A DNA stretch of 64,000 nucleotides from Algihabitans albus. Lineage in GTDB: Bacteria; Pseudomonadota; Alphaproteobacteria; Kiloniellales; DSM-21159. Shown here in pieces: positions 18,531-26,496 of this stretch; the stretch's first letter is position 1; each line of letters opens with the position of its first letter. The stretch is from positions 434,548 to 498,547 of the forward strand of contig NZ_QXNY01000004.1 of assembly GCF_003572205.1 (NCBI RefSeq), read 5' to 3'. The notes beneath the pieces are model-generated. The model worked only from the letters and a program-made list of their open reading frames with translations. It ran no database searches and had not been told where the DNA came from. Made by a program: the position numbers and the translations under genes.

Positions 18531-19003
18531 ACGGGGAGACCCCTAGCATTCCCGTCGAAGTGGTTCAGTTGCCCCATGCACAGGATCTTCCGCTACCGCG
18601 CTACGAGACCGAGCTTTCGGCCGGCCTCGATCTCTTGGCGGCGGTGGAGGCTCCGCTGGTCCTGACCCCGGGCGCCCGCGCATTGGTGCCGACCGGCCTG
18701 TCCATTGCCCTGCCCGCCGGAACCGAGGCGCAGATTCGGCCGCGCTCGGGCCTTGCGTTGAAGCACGGGGTGACCTGTCTCAACACGCCGGGCACGATCG
18801 ACGCCGACTATCGCGGCGAGATCAAGATCTTGCTCGTCAATCTGGGCGAGGCGGACTTCGCGGTCGAGCGGGGCACGCGAATCGCTCAAATGGTTGTCGC
18901 GCCGGTGGTACAGGCGGTTTGGCGCCCGGTTGCGGCTTTGAGCGAAACCCGGCGCGGAACTGGCGGTTTCGGATCGACCGGCACGTCCGCCGCTAGGTCG
19001 TAG
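18527..19003 (+). CDS. dut: dUTP diphosphatase (dUTPase)
   Basis: 158 residues from a GTG that overlaps the coaBC stop (GTGA). The enzyme hydrolyses dUTP to dUMP, keeping uracil out of DNA and feeding dTMP synthesis. The five trimeric-dUTPase motifs are present: [50 protein letters not shown], and the C-terminal [10 protein letters not shown] arm that closes over the active site. The coaBC-dut overlap is a recurrent pair in many bacteria. Confidence 0.96.
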   Translation: MNGETPSIPVEVVQLPHAQDLPLPRYETELSAGLDLLAAVEAPLVLTPGARALVPTGLSIALPAGTEAQIRPRSGLALKHGVTCLNTPGTIDADYRGEIKILLVNLGEADFAVERGTRIAQMVVAPVVQAVWRPVAALSETRRGTGGFGSTGTSAARS

Positions 19004-19046
19004 AAGACAACAGGGACGCGTAACGGACGAAAGGGTCCGCAAGAAG

Positions 19047-19502
19047 ATGCTAAGACTATCCAAGAAGTTGCTGTTCGCCATCGAAGCCGTCGTCGATATC
19101 GCCTATCACACCAATGCTGGCCCGGTGCGCTCCACCGATATCTCGCGCCGCCAGGGCATCCCCCGCCGCTATCTGGAGCAGGTGCTGCAGCAGCTCGTGC
19201 ATCACGGCATTCTCGCCGGCCAGCGAGGGCCGCGCGGCGGCTATCGCCTGGCCCGCGAACGGCGGCGCATCTCGGTCGGCGAGATCATCAGGATCGTGCG
19301 AAAGCTTGAGGGCACCGCCGACCCGGCCAGTGAGCCCGACGGGTCCGAGATCGGTGTCAAGGTGGTCCGCCCGATTTGGATCGACATGCAGCGCGAGATG
19401 ATGGAGCGCTTCGACAACACAACCATCGACGAACTCTGCCATCGCGCCCGCGAACGCGGGATCACGCCGGAAGGCAAGGTGACGGCCGACTTCTCGATCT
19501 AG
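19047..19502 (+). CDS. Rrf2-family transcriptional regulator (CymR-like context)
   Basis: 151 residues. The winged helix-turn-helix is typical of Rrf2: LLFAIEAVVDIAYH, ISRRQGIPRRYLEQVLQQLVHHGIL, GQRGPRGGYRLARERRRISVGEIIRIV. It lacks the three clustered cysteines that hold the Fe-S cluster in IscR, NsrR and RirA; the only Cys is in DELCHRA near the C-terminus. A cluster-free Rrf2 protein next to cysK fits the cysteine-metabolism regulator type (CymR), which senses cysteine status through the CysK complex in Firmicutes; that role is inferred. The gap to cysK holds three copies of AAATCAG, possible operator elements. Confidence 0.85.
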   Translation: MLRLSKKLLFAIEAVVDIAYHTNAGPVRSTDISRRQGIPRRYLEQVLQQLVHHGILAGQRGPRGGYRLARERRRISVGEIIRIVRKLEGTADPASEPDGSEIGVKVVRPIWIDMQREMMERFDNTTIDELCHRARERGITPEGKVTADFSI

Positions 19503-19560
19503 CTCGCCTCGGCATCGATGCCGAGGCCGGCCTGCGACCTGCCGAAGCAACAGCTATGAT

Positions 19561-19637
19561 CTGATTTCACGGTCCCGGCGCGGGTTTCGTTGGCATTCTC
19601 CACGATCACATCCTAAATCAGGCAAATCCCAAATCAG
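19561..19637. promoter_or_regulatory. AAATCAG repeats in the rrf2-cysK gap
   Basis: AAATCAG at 19615-19621 and 19631-19637 (16-base period) and its inverse CTGATTT at 19561-19567, all in the short gap before cysK. Candidate binding elements for the adjacent Rrf2 regulator; no known consensus was matched. Confidence 0.35.
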
Positions 19638-19681
19638 TCTGAAGCGCTTCCAGGCGCATGTCGGGTAGGAGGATCGGATCG

Positions 19682-20680
19682 ATGAGCGACGCAGCGGCGA
19701 AGAGCGAGATGATCGAGTCCCCTCGGGCAGCCACGGGTGAGTTCCGTGGCCGGGTCTACGACTCGATTCTCGAGACCATTGGCGCGACCCCTCTCGTGCG
19801 CATGCGCAAACTGGCCGCTGCGCATGGGATCGAGGCGGACCTGATCGGCAAGTGCGAGTTCTTCAATCCCCTCGCCTCGGTCAAGGACCGCATCGGCCTG
19901 GCCATGATCGAGAAGCTGGAAGCGGACGGTAAGATCGGCCCCGAGACCGTCTTGGTCGAGCCGACCAGTGGAAACACCGGGATTGCCTTGGCTTTCGTGG
20001 CGGCGGCCAAAGGCTACCGGCTCATCCTGACCATGCCGGAGACCATGTCCGTCGAGCGGCGCAAGATGTTGAAGCTGCTCGGCGCCGAGCTGGTCCTGAC
20101 CGAGGGACCTAAGGGCATGAAGGGCGCGGTTGCCAGGGCGCAGGAGCTTCTGGCGGAGATTCCCGGCGCCGTGATGCCGCAGCAGTTCGAGAACCCGGCG
20201 AACCCGGAGGTCCATCGGGCCACCACGGCGGAGGAGATCTGGAGCGATACCGGCGGTCAGGTCGACATCGTGATTTCCGGCGTCGGAACCGGCGGTACGC
20301 TGACCGGTCTCGGCCAGGTACTGAAGCCGCGCAAACCGGGCCTGAAGATGATCGCCGTGGAGCCGGAGGACAGCCCGATTCTGTCCGGCGGTGAGCCCGG
20401 ACCGCACAAGATCCAGGGAATTGGGGCCGGCTTCGTGCCCGGCATTCTGGAAACGGATCTGATCGACGAAGTGATCCGGATCGGAAACGACACGGCTTTC
20501 CGCACCGCTCGGGAAGCTGCCGCCACCGAAGGTCTGGCCGTCGGGATCTCGTCCGGAGCCGCTATTGCCGCGGCGTTGGAAGTGGCGGCCCGCCCCGAGT
20601 CGAAGGGCAAGACGATCGTCATCGTTCTTCCATCCTTCGCGGAGCGCTATCTCTCGACTGCCCTGTTCGAGGGGCTCTAG
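19682..20680 (+). CDS. cysK: Cysteine synthase (O-acetylserine sulfhydrylase)
   Basis: 332 residues from the ATG at 19682, preceded by GGAGG. A PLP enzyme making L-cysteine from O-acetylserine and sulfide in the cytoplasm. The PLP lysine is K68 in [13 protein letters not shown]; the substrate loop is [27 protein letters not shown] binds the phosphate. [19 protein letters not shown] matches CysK rather than cystathionine synthase. The ~20-residue leading extension ([20 protein letters not shown]) is unconserved. It follows the Rrf2 gene on the same strand. Confidence 0.93.
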   Translation: MSDAAAKSEMIESPRAATGEFRGRVYDSILETIGATPLVRMRKLAAAHGIEADLIGKCEFFNPLASVKDRIGLAMIEKLEADGKIGPETVLVEPTSGNTGIALAFVAAAKGYRLILTMPETMSVERRKMLKLLGAELVLTEGPKGMKGAVARAQELLAEIPGAVMPQQFENPANPEVHRATTAEEIWSDTGGQVDIVISGVGTGGTLTGLGQVLKPRKPGLKMIAVEPEDSPILSGGEPGPHKIQGIGAGFVPGILETDLIDEVIRIGNDTAFRTAREAAATEGLAVGISSGAAIAAALEVAARPESKGKTIVIVLPSFAERYLSTALFEGL

Positions 20681-20717
20681 GACACGCGAGCCGGCGTTTG
20701 CGACTCGAGACTGCTCC

Positions 20718-21305
20718 GTGACTCACTGGCAACCGCCACGCGTGCCTTTCGTCTTTCTGCGGCACGGAGAAACCGACTGGAACCGCGACGGCCGGCTGCA
20801 AGGCCGTCGCGATCCTCCGCTCAACGAGACCGGGCGAAGACAGGCGCGCCAAGCCCGCCGGGCGCTGATGCGCTTCGACTTCTCTACGGTGTTTCACAGT
20901 CCGCTGGATCGCGCGTACGAAACGGCGCAGCTTGCTGCGGGCGGACGTGGGCTGCCGCTCTGCAGCGTGAACGATCTGGTGGAGTGTGATTTCGGCGAGT
21001 TGGAGGGCCAAGCAGCCCAACAGCTGAGGCCCGGCTGGCGTGCCGCCTGGATGGCGGGCCAGACCCTTCGCGGCGCGGAGACCTACGCCGCGTTCCTGAC
21101 ACGGGCGCAGCGGGCTCTGGAGGCGGTTCTGCGGCTCAGCTCCGACGCGACGGCACCGCCGCTGATCGTCGCGCACGGGGGTGTTTACTGGGCGGTCCAG
21201 CGTGCACTCGACACCGGCTTTGAGGGCGATCTGCCGAATGCCCTGCCGGTGCTGCATCGGCCGTGCGGTGCCGGCGATTGGGAAGTTACGGCTTTGGCGT
21301 CCTAG
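20718..21305 (+). CDS. Histidine phosphatase family protein (phosphoglycerate-mutase fold)
   Basis: 195 residues from a GTG at 20718, 37 bases after cysK. The branch-1 histidine phosphatase motif FLRHGETDWNRDGRLQGRRD gives the phospho-accepting H16. The second catalytic site is in PPLIVAHGGVYWAV. ECDFGELEGQ supplies the acid residue region. The family covers cofactor-dependent phosphoglycerate mutases, CobC-type alpha-ribazole phosphatases and broad phosphatases, and the sequence does not decide among them. The gene ends inside an 11-bp hairpin that also faces the convergent dehydrogenase gene. Confidence 0.85.
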   Translation: MTHWQPPRVPFVFLRHGETDWNRDGRLQGRRDPPLNETGRRQARQARRALMRFDFSTVFHSPLDRAYETAQLAAGGRGLPLCSVNDLVECDFGELEGQAAQQLRPGWRAAWMAGQTLRGAETYAAFLTRAQRALEAVLRLSSDATAPPLIVAHGGVYWAVQRALDTGFEGDLPNALPVLHRPCGAGDWEVTALAS

Positions 21306-21328
21306 ACCGGGTCTCGGCCCGGTCTAGG
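21301..21328. terminator. Bidirectional hairpin between convergent genes
   Basis: Perfect 11-bp stem CCTAGACCGGG (21301-21311) / CCCGGTCTAGG (21318-21328) with a six-base loop, containing the phosphatase stop codon. No T tract follows on either strand, so termination efficiency is uncertain. Confidence 0.55.
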
Positions 21329-21360
21329 ACTTGGAGTCCCGGACCGGCCCGAGGTTCGGT

Positions 21361-22347
21361 CTAGAACATGGCTTCCAGGACCCGGTCCGGCGGCGTGTGG
21401 CCGTCGGCGAAGGTCTTGATGTTGATGATGACCTTTTCGCCCATCGCCATGCGGCCCTCAATCGTGGCAGACCCAAGGTGAGGCAGCAGGACCACGCTAT
21501 CGAGCTTGAGCAGCTTCGGGTTGACCGCCGGCTCGTGTTCGAAGACGTCCAGACCGGCGCCCGCCATCTCGCCGTTCGCCAGCATCCGGGTCAGCGCATT
21601 CTCGTCGATCACCTCGCCGCGCGACGTGTTCACGATGATCGCGTGATGCTGCAGAAGCTTGAGCCGCCGCGCCGAGAGCAGGTGATAGGTCGCCGGCGTG
21701 TGTGGGCAATTGATCGAGACGATATCCATGCGGGCGAGCATCTGGTCCAGGCTTTCCCAATAGGTGGCCTCGAGCTCGGTTTCGATGTCCTCATGGACGC
21801 GGCGCCGGTTGTGATAATGCACCGACAGGCCAAAGCCCTTCGCCCGAAGAGCAACGGCCGATCCGATCCGTCCCATCCCGACGATGCCAAGCCGCTTGCC
21901 TGAGATGCGATGGCCGAGCATAGCCGTCGGGCTCCAACCGCCCCAGGCGCCGGAGCGCACCAGCCGCTCGCCTTCGGTGAGCCGGCGCGAGACCGAGAGG
22001 ATCAAGGCCATGGTCATGTCGGCCGTGTCCTCGGTCAGCACGCCCGGCGTATTGGTTACGGTGATGCCGCGTTGCCGCGCCGTCTTTAGATCGATGTGAT
22101 CCACGCCGGTCCCGAAGGAGGCGATTAAGCGGAGCTGGGGCCCGGCCTGGCTCAGCACGGCCGCGTCGATCCGGTCGGTGACCGTGGGGACCAGAACTTC
22201 CGCTTCCTTGACCGCTTCGATCAGTTGAGCCTGGGTCCAAGGTGTGTCGTCGAGATTCAGGCGCGCCCGGAAAAGTTCCATCATGCGTGTTTCGATGGGG
22301 TCCGGCAGGCGGCGCGTGACGACGACCAAAGGCTTCTGAGTGGACAT
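21361..22347 (-). CDS. D-isomer-specific 2-hydroxyacid dehydrogenase (glyoxylate/hydroxypyruvate reductase type)
   Basis: 328 residues from the ATG at 22345-22347. Catalytic residues of the D-2-hydroxyacid dehydrogenases are present: Arg in VNTSRGEVIDENAL, Glu in LDVFEHEPAV, His in LLPHLGSATIEGR. The NAD(P) fold is RLGIVGMGRIGSAVALRAKGFG; the following HYHNRRRV, with Arg residues after the second strand, favours NADPH. Substrate loop LIASFGTGVDHIDL matches the GyaR/GhrB-like group that reduces glyoxylate and hydroxypyruvate. It is divergent from the SH3-domain gene. Confidence 0.9.
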   Translation of the reverse strand: MSTQKPLVVVTRRLPDPIETRMMELFRARLNLDDTPWTQAQLIEAVKEAEVLVPTVTDRIDAAVLSQAGPQLRLIASFGTGVDHIDLKTARQRGITVTNTPGVLTEDTADMTMALILSVSRRLTEGERLVRSGAWGGWSPTAMLGHRISGKRLGIVGMGRIGSAVALRAKGFGLSVHYHNRRRVHEDIETELEATYWESLDQMLARMDIVSINCPHTPATYHLLSARRLKLLQHHAIIVNTSRGEVIDENALTRMLANGEMAGAGLDVFEHEPAVNPKLLKLDSVVLLPHLGSATIEGRMAMGEKVIINIKTFADGHTPPDRVLEAMF

Positions 22348-22538
22348 CGGCGGTTCCCGACCGTTGGCTGTGGCGCGGCGGCGTTCGGCTTGAGGTATCA
22401 GTCGAAGCACCAGCCTACGGGCTGCTTAGCAAGCCCCGTGCCGCCTTGTCCAGGTTGCTGCGGCGAAGCGGCCCGCGGCGGAGCTGCCGCCCATCCCCCG
22501 CTTGACCGGCGCGGGGCTGCGCGGGTAACGGACAAATC

Positions 22539-23093
22539 ATGTGGGGGATCCGTGGTGTGTCGCTTGCGGTGCTGGTCGCCGCCCTCTGTTTTGTCGGGCC
22601 GTCGGCGGCCCAGCAGACAGGATCGATAAGTGTGCCTGCGGTCGAGCCGGCGGGCAGTCAGCGAGTCGGGGACTCCACCGGATTACCGCTGCCCCGCTTC
22701 GCCTCCGTAAGAGCCAGCGAAGCCAAGATGCGCATAGGCCCGGGTCTTCGCTATCCGGCCGAATGGGTCTACCGGCTTCGCAACATGCCGGTGGAAATCA
22801 TCCAGGAATTCGACGCCTGGCGGAAAGTGCGGGACTGGGAAGGCACGGAGGGCTGGATGCACCAGTCGCTTCTCGCCGGTCAGCGCACCGTCATCGTCAT
22901 GGCCGACGAAACGCTTCTGCTCCGAGAGCCCGACGAGGAAGCGGCCGGTCTGGCGCGCTTACAGCGGGGCTTGGTCGCCCGACTGGAAGCCTGTCGCCAG
23001 GACTGGTGCGCGGTCTCCGCCAGCGGTTATCGAGGCTGGTTACCCCGGACCACCGTCTACGGCGTATTCGCCGGCGAGACCTTCGGAGGATAA
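22539..23093 (+). CDS. Exported bacterial SH3-domain protein
   Basis: 184 residues with a signal peptide (GVSLAVLVAALCFVGPSAAQ, residues ~6-25). Two SH3-like repeats follow: residues ~56-115 (SVRASEAKMRIGPGLRYPAEWVYRL, then DWEGTEGWMHQSLLAG) and ~116-175 (VIVMADETLLLREPDEE, then GYRGWLPRTTVYGVF). This is the PF06347-type periplasmic SH3 protein that is repeatedly found divergent from a hydroxyacid dehydrogenase in alphaproteobacteria. Two cysteines (residues ~151 and 156, ACRQDWC) might form a disulfide in the periplasm. Probably binds peptidoglycan or another envelope partner; target unknown. Confidence 0.85.
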   Translation: MWGIRGVSLAVLVAALCFVGPSAAQQTGSISVPAVEPAGSQRVGDSTGLPLPRFASVRASEAKMRIGPGLRYPAEWVYRLRNMPVEIIQEFDAWRKVRDWEGTEGWMHQSLLAGQRTVIVMADETLLLREPDEEAAGLARLQRGLVARLEACRQDWCAVSASGYRGWLPRTTVYGVFAGETFGG

Positions 23094-23102
23094 CGCGCTC
23101 CA

Positions 23103-23125
23103 GCTCTCTCCTAGGTCTAGAGAGC
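23103..23125. terminator. Hairpin between convergent SH3 and DUF3501 genes
   Basis: 7-bp stem GCTCTCT / AGAGAGC with a nine-base loop containing CTAG, in the 42-base gap between two convergent stops. There is no T tract. Confidence 0.45.
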
Positions 23126-23135
23126 GAATCGCGTC

Positions 23136-23735
23136 CTAGGCCAGGTCGGCTGCCAGGGCCGCCCGCGCTTCTTCGGTCAAGACCGCCATATGGCTGTAGT
23201 GTGAGTGGGTAAAGCCGATGACGACGCGGGTATTCGGGACCTTCATGGCCTCGGCTTGAGCGTCGGTCACGGGGAAATGGATGAACTGGACCGAGCTGGC
23301 CTTGCCGTCGGCCGTCGTGCGGTCGACGTCCTCTTCGGGCTTGCCGACAATGCGGTCGACGCCGTCGATCTCGATGAAGGCCGTCTCCTCGACACCGCCG
23401 AGTTTCGAGAGGAAGGCTTTGCGGCGAACCGGATCGTCGATTTCGAACATGACCGTGGCGATCAACTCGCGTCCCTGAGGGATCAGCGGGTTGTAGGCGT
23501 TGAGCTCGTCCTCGATCTGCTCTTCACCACCTTTCTCGATGTAGAGCATCTCCTGAACCTGATGCCACATGGTCTCGTAGTTCTCGAAATAGAAGGTGCA
23601 AACGGGGCCGGTTTCGACGCGCCGGTGGCGTTTGACCGCGACGAGGTCCTTGCGGCGCTCCTTGCGGCCGGCCTCGTACTCGGCCATGGGCATGATGTCG
23701 TCCCGCTCGATGCGGCGTTTGATGGCGGCGTTCAT
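23136..23735 (-). CDS. DUF3501 family protein
   Basis: 199 residues with the DUF3501 layout: RDDIMPMAEYEAGRKERRKDLVAVKRHRRVETGPVCTFYFENYETMWHQVQEML near the N-terminus, NPLIPQGRELIATVMFEID centrally, and IGFTHSHYSHMAVL at the end. Soluble, no signal peptide. The conserved Tyr/His/Arg-rich N-terminus suggests a ligand or metal pocket, but no activity is established for the family. It lies 33 bases after the Fe-S protein gene on the same strand, so the two form an operon; rubrerythrin and Irr upstream point to iron or peroxide metabolism. Confidence 0.85.
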   Translation of the reverse strand: MNAAIKRRIERDDIMPMAEYEAGRKERRKDLVAVKRHRRVETGPVCTFYFENYETMWHQVQEMLYIEKGGEEQIEDELNAYNPLIPQGRELIATVMFEIDDPVRRKAFLSKLGGVEETAFIEIDGVDRIVGKPEEDVDRTTADGKASSVQFIHFPVTDAQAEAMKVPNTRVVIGFTHSHYSHMAVLTEEARAALAADLA

Positions 23736-23768
23736 GGGTCTTGCGTCTCCCTATAACTCTCTAGCGCT

Positions 23769-25136
23769 TCAGCGCTCCAAATCGAAGCCGTAAGCCTGGG
23801 CGAAGAGTTCGATCGGATGGCGGGCGGGCTCGCTGGTCGGCTGCGGCCCATCCGGTTTGTCTTTCGCCATGCGTTCCATGCCCTGGAGGATATGCAGGCC
23901 TGCCAAAGGACACTCGCTGGACAGATAGGTCTTCTCGGCTTTCAGGGCGTCGCGCATGACCGGTTTGCCGACCTTCATCGCCGTCTCGAAGTATTCGCTC
24001 CGCACACCCCAGGTGCCGCCGTGGCCGGAGCAGCGCGGCAACATCTTGATGTCGGCCTCCGGGATCAGCTTCATCATGTCGCGGGCCTTCATGCCCATGT
24101 TCTGCGCGCGGGCGTGACAGGCGATATGTAGGGCAACCCCGCCGTCGAGCGGGCCGAGACCCTCGGCCAGTCCCTCTTTTGCGGCAATATCGACGACGTA
24201 CTCGGTGACATCGTAGGTGGCTTGGCTGAGCTTCTTGACGGTTTCGTTCTCAGGCAGGAGCAGCGGCCACTCGAACTTCAGCATCAATGCGCAGGAGGAG
24301 GTCAGCGCAACGATGTCGTAGCCCTGGTCGATCCAGCCCTCCAGTTCGCTGGCGATGCGCTCCGCCTTCTTCGCCACGGTCTCGACCTGACCCTGTTCGA
24401 ACTGCGGCATGCCGCAGCACTCGGGATAGACGATCTGGGTCTCGACGCCATTCTTGGCGAGAACCTGGCGGGTGGCCATACCTGTGCCGGGGTTGTTGAA
24501 ATTGACGAAGCAGGTCGCGTAGAGCGCAACCTTGCGCCCGGCTGCCGGGGCATCGCGGTCGATCTCGATGCCGTTGCCCCTGGCGCGCTCCTCGAACGTC
24601 GTGCCGGAGAAGCGCGGTAGCCATGCATCGCGGTGGATGTCCGCCATGCGCTCGATCAGCGGACGGGTCATGCTGTTGTCGACCTTGATCGCCCAGTTGG
24701 CGAGGATCGGCAGCAGCGCGCCCAGCTTGCCGTTGCGATCGGTTTTGGTCAGTTGCGCCGGCAGCCCGGATTCGCCCTTGCCGGCCTTCTGCTCGGCGGC
24801 CCGGAAGCGCAGCATGAGATGCGGAAAGTCCAGGTCGAACTCGTGCGGCGGCACGTAGGGGCAGCTCACCATGAAGCACATGTCGCAGAGCGTGCAGGCG
24901 TCGGCGACTTTCTTGTAGTCGGCCGTGTCGACACTATCGAGTTCGCCTGTCTTGGACTCGTCGATCAGGTCGAAGAGGATCGGGAAGGAATCGCAGAGAT
25001 TGAAGCAGCGGCGGCAGCCGTGGCAGATGTCGAACACCCGCTCCATCTCCGCCTCGATCTTCCCCATGTCGTAGAAGTCGGGATCGTGCCACTCGAGCGG
25101 ATGACGCACCGGGGCGTCGAGGCTGCCTTCGCGCAT
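23769..25136 (-). CDS. Double-cluster (Fe-S)-binding protein, GlpC/HdrD-like with CCG domains
   Basis: 455 residues. Two 4Fe-4S ferredoxin motifs lie near the N-terminus: C38-x2-C41-x2-C44-x3-C48 and C81-x2-C84-x2-C87-x4-C92-P. Two cysteine-rich CCG-type domains follow: CFVNFNNPGTG with YPECCGMPQFEQG near residues ~205-240, and CHARAQNMG with RCSGHGGTWG near ~345-390. This is the heterodisulfide-reductase subunit D / GlpC / glycolate-oxidase GlcF architecture without the flavin partner. It probably passes electrons between a quinone or flavin donor and an unknown acceptor. Co-transcribed with the DUF3501 gene; rubrerythrin, upstream, is a plausible electron-transfer client, by inference. Confidence 0.87.
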   Translation of the reverse strand: MREGSLDAPVRHPLEWHDPDFYDMGKIEAEMERVFDICHGCRRCFNLCDSFPILFDLIDESKTGELDSVDTADYKKVADACTLCDMCFMVSCPYVPPHEFDLDFPHLMLRFRAAEQKAGKGESGLPAQLTKTDRNGKLGALLPILANWAIKVDNSMTRPLIERMADIHRDAWLPRFSGTTFEERARGNGIEIDRDAPAAGRKVALYATCFVNFNNPGTGMATRQVLAKNGVETQIVYPECCGMPQFEQGQVETVAKKAERIASELEGWIDQGYDIVALTSSCALMLKFEWPLLLPENETVKKLSQATYDVTEYVVDIAAKEGLAEGLGPLDGGVALHIACHARAQNMGMKARDMMKLIPEADIKMLPRCSGHGGTWGVRSEYFETAMKVGKPVMRDALKAEKTYLSSECPLAGLHILQGMERMAKDKPDGPQPTSEPARHPIELFAQAYGFDLER

Positions 25137-25311
25137 GTCGTCTGTCTCCTCAAACTCGGCCTCTCCGCCTCTGCCGCTCCAGGGTCTCGATTCTCGACAG
25201 GGCGGTGACTCCTGGGAGGGAAGCCAAGCTTGGATCTCTATCGGGTCGGGCTCAAGGAGGCCGTCTTTCGGCGCGCGAGCCGAGGCTCATGTCGCGCCAG
25301 AGAACGTCTCG

Positions 25312-25359
25312 AGAAAACAAAGGGGCGCCAAAACCGACTGCCGCCGGTCGGCGCCCCTT
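25312..25359 (-). terminator. Intrinsic terminator of the rubrerythrin gene
   Basis: Minus-strand RNA forms a 10-bp stem AAGGGGCGCC / GGCGCCCCTT (25359-25350 with 25329-25320) followed by TTGTTTTC. It begins four bases after the stop codon, so rubrerythrin is mostly transcribed alone and the Fe-S/DUF3501 genes need their own promoter or read-through. Confidence 0.75.
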
Positions 25360-25363
25360 CGTC

Positions 25364-25780
25364 TTACGCCATCGTGTCGAGCGCTTTCTGGAAGCGACCC
25401 GCGTGGCTCTTCTCGGCCTTCGCCAAGGTCTCGAACCAATCGGCGATCTCGTCGAAGCCCTCTTCGCGAGCGGTGCGGGCCATGCCCGGATACATGTCGG
25501 TGTACTCGTGGGTCTCACCGGCGATCGCGGACTTCAGGTTGGCGCTGGTATCGCCCATTGGCTCGCCGGTGGCCGGGTCGCCGACTTCCTCGAGGAACTG
25601 AAGGTGCCCGTGCGCATGACCGGTTTCGCCTTCGGCCGTCGAGCGGAATACGGCCGAAACATCGTTGAAGCCCTCAACGTCGGCCTTTTGGGCGAAATAG
25701 AGGTAACGGCGGTTCGCCATCGACTCACCGGCGAAGGCGTCCTTCAGGTTCTGTTCGGTCTTGCTGCCCTTGAGGGACAT
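25364..25780 (-). CDS. Rubrerythrin without rubredoxin domain (erythrin type)
   Basis: 138 residues forming only the four-helix ferritin-like domain. Diiron ligands by position are E19 ([12 protein letters not shown]), E52 with H55 ([10 protein letters not shown]), E89 and E92 (IAGETHEY) and E123 with H126 ([10 protein letters not shown]). Rubrerythrins reduce peroxide in the cytoplasm; this form lacks the C-terminal rubredoxin Cys4 iron site, so its electrons must come from another protein. The neighbouring Fe-S protein is a candidate. Its promoter region carries a perfect dyad over the -35 box and an ICE-like sequence. Confidence 0.92.
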   Translation of the reverse strand: MSLKGSKTEQNLKDAFAGESMANRRYLYFAQKADVEGFNDVSAVFRSTAEGETGHAHGHLQFLEEVGDPATGEPMGDTSANLKSAIAGETHEYTDMYPGMARTAREEGFDEIADWFETLAKAEKSHAGRFQKALDTMA

Positions 25781-25888
25781 CTTCTCTCTCCCATTACTAG
25801 CTGGATGGTGCGGCGCCCACGGTCGAGCGGGGCTCGGCTGCGGCGAGCGAAGGCATCGGAAAGACGCTTCGCTCTCTCCATGGGCAGC

Positions 25889-25916
25889 GATATAGAGGAA
25901 CTCACCAAACTGTCAA
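25889..25916 (-). promoter_or_regulatory. Sigma70-type promoter of the rubrerythrin gene
   Basis: On the minus strand TTGACA (25916-25911) is followed after 16 bases by TATATC (25894-25889), about 110 bases before the ATG. A full-consensus -35 is unusual in this GC-rich window. Confidence 0.6.
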
Positions 25917-25924
25917 CAGTTTGG
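25905..25924. promoter_or_regulatory. Perfect 9-2-9 dyad over the rubrerythrin -35 box (operator candidate)
   Basis: Arms CCAAACTGT (25905-25913) and ACAGTTTGG (25916-25924) with a CA spacer; the dyad covers the whole -35 element. Position fits a repressor. It matches no consensus I can name (not Fur, ICE, FNR, IscR or OxyR). Confidence 0.6.
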
Positions 25925-25936
25925 AATTGCTCTAAG
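25920..25936. promoter_or_regulatory. ICE-like Irr site upstream of the rubrerythrin promoter
   Basis: TTTGGAA-ttg-CTCTAAG compared with the Irr iron control element TTTAGAA-nnn-TTCTAAA matches 11 of 14 positions. It lies just upstream of the -35 box, where known Irr sites act in activation. Confidence 0.4.
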
Positions 25937-26006
25937 ATGAAATTTAGGAGGTAGAAGGAAAAGAGTTTTGCGATCTTGTCGCAATCGCATCTAGACGCGA
26001 TGAAGA

Positions 26007-26435
26007 TCAGCTCTCGCGCACTCGGATAATCACGTCGACGCGTCTGATCGCGGCACCCTCCGGAGCGTCCGGAAGCTCGGCAAGGCGCACATGATCGCCC
26101 GGAATGTCCTGCAGGCGGCCATCGTCTTCGAAATAGAAGTGGTGATGGTCGTCGACGTTGGTATCGAAATAGGACCGTCCCGATTCGACCACGACTTCGC
26201 GTAGCAAGCCGGCGTCGGTGAACTGGTGCAATGTGTTGTAGACCGTGGCCAACGAGACCCTCACCTCAGCCTCCATCGCCTCGCCATGCAGCTGCTCGGC
26301 TGTGACATGGCGATTCGGCAATTCTTTGGCGGCGTCGAACAACAGCTTGGCCAAGGCCAGGCGCTGACGGGTCGGCCGGAGGCCTGCCAACTTCAGGCGC
26401 TCGATCAGAGCGGTATAGGGGCGTACGTCGGTCAT
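26007..26435 (-). CDS. irr: Irr-type Fur-family iron response regulator
   Basis: 142 residues from the ATG at 26433-26435. The DNA-binding half is GLRPTRQRLALAKLLF and VSLATVYNTLHQFTDAGLLREV. The C-terminal half has YFDTNVDDHHHFYFEDDGRLQDIPGD, with the HHH (H97-99) that binds haem or metal in Irr, and ends VDVIIRVRES. It lacks the zinc CxxC pairs of Fur/PerR and also the N-terminal GCPWHD haem motif of Bradyrhizobium Irr, as in many other alphaproteobacteria. Irr controls haem synthesis and iron storage/uptake. It is divergent from fabA and upstream of rubrerythrin; an ICE-like sequence in the shared gap suggests autoregulation. Confidence 0.88.
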   Translation of the reverse strand: MTDVRPYTALIERLKLAGLRPTRQRLALAKLLFDAAKELPNRHVTAEQLHGEAMEAEVRVSLATVYNTLHQFTDAGLLREVVVESGRSYFDTNVDDHHHFYFEDDGRLQDIPGDHVRLAELPDAPEGAAIRRVDVIIRVRES

Positions 26436-26496
26436 AATCGGCAATATAAGCGTCATCTGAGCAAATTGAAGGGGCAAACCGCACCTTAGCTCATTT

